This document shows, in pieces, positions 63,496 to 64,000 of a DNA stretch of 64,000 bases. The notes beneath the pieces were generated by a model that did no database searches, was not told the DNA's origin, and saw nothing but the letters and a program-made list of their open reading frames with translations. Both the position numbers and the translations under genes were made by a program. Source of the DNA: Trifolium pratense (Eukaryota; Streptophyta; Magnoliopsida; Fabales; Fabaceae); assembly GCF_020283565.1 (NCBI RefSeq), contig NC_060063.1, positions 44,228,856 through 44,292,855 of the forward strand, written 5' to 3'. Position 1 is the stretch's first letter. Each line of letters opens with the position of its first letter.

Positions 63496-63732
63496 TGAGT
63501 AAACAAAGAAAGTGCTAGAAAAGAGTTTCTATATTTGGCTGTGTAAGAGGTGAAAAACTGATTTTGAATGGATTTTTATATTTATAAACAAAATTGAATT
63601 ATAAGAAATATAAGGTGTCATCGACTCTTAAGATTAAATATTGTTTTTTTTTTGAGGTCAAATAATTTAGTGATTAAAAATTCTATCTTTAAGATGAATA
63701 AATGAATTGTCTGAAATTTGAACTTCGATTCT

Positions 63733-63782
<50 letters not shown>

Positions 63783-64000
63783 GCTATATTTCAATAAACC
63801 AAGTTAAAGTCATCAAAACTGTAATTTTTTTCTTTAACTTGCACATTTAGAACAATTATTAGAAGATTATTCCACTGTTTTAGATTAGATAAAAACAAGT
63901 TAGACTAGTAGTAATTCACTTGGGGTAAAGTGAAGTCAAGTCAAGCTCAACTCAAAATGCACATGGTTTACCTTCCTACCACCTTTTTCCATCTCCACCT
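63496..64000. other. Right edge, no gene; contains a (TA)n microsatellite
   Basis: A (TA)n run of about 22 units lies at 63736-63780. The remainder is AT-rich with no ORF or RNA gene that I can support; a gene beyond the edge cannot be excluded. Confidence 0.7.

Overview
This window is plant nuclear DNA. Genes are split by many AT-rich introns, and the DNA between them is packed with plant transposons (Ty1/copia, a TRIM, CACTA, a Mutator-like element, a Harbinger-type MITE, tRNA-derived SINEs, LINE scraps). The repeat types and AT richness suggest a legume (Fabaceae), but that is inference and no marker in the window proves the species.

Region 1 (1-34150, minus strand) is the 5' part of a very large midasin gene (MDN1/REA1), the AAA+ ATPase that removes assembly factors from pre-60S ribosomes. 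I could place 57 consecutive exons whose phases all agree. They give 11502 nt, or 3834 codons: the N-terminal domain, all six AAA modules and much of the linker. The acidic region and C-terminal MIDAS domain lie beyond the left edge. The promoter carries a double telo-box, as many plant ribosome-biogenesis genes do. Introns 1 and 6 must use GC donor sites. Intron 9 carries a young, chimeric copia/TRIM retroelement; other introns hold a MITE, a possible solo LTR, a decayed copia scrap and short tandem duplications.

Region 2 (35843-40059, minus strand) is a complete nine-exon receptor-like cytoplasmic kinase: universal-stress-protein domain, coiled coil and kinase, 703 residues, with no U-box.

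Region 3 (about 40400-51851) is repeat DNA. Its centre is two nested CACTA transposons, each with a perfect 3-bp target duplication (outer 42707-51851, TTA; inner 43978-49107, TAA). The two are related, with homologous 3' exons and homologous GA-rich right ends, but each has captured a different host gene: DUF707 exons in the outer one, the first two coding exons of an ARF GTPase in the inner one. The inner element also keeps the catalytic exons of a Ulp1-like (C48) peptidase.

Region 4 (about 53050-56600, plus strand) is a small intact gene for a 96-residue membrane protein of the '60S ribosomal protein L18a-like' family. Pieces of its 3' UTR recur downstream at 58626-58698 and 60131-60240, with a truncated copia element and LINE fragments lying between.

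Region 5 (60426-63486) is a non-autonomous Mutator-like element with about 58-bp terminal inverted repeats and a 9-bp target duplication (8 of 9 matching). Inside it are a MITE, a SINE and a CT microsatellite. I see no gene from there to the right edge. The most unusual items are the chimeric retroelement and the nested gene-capturing CACTA pair; I see no defence, CRISPR or biosynthetic system.
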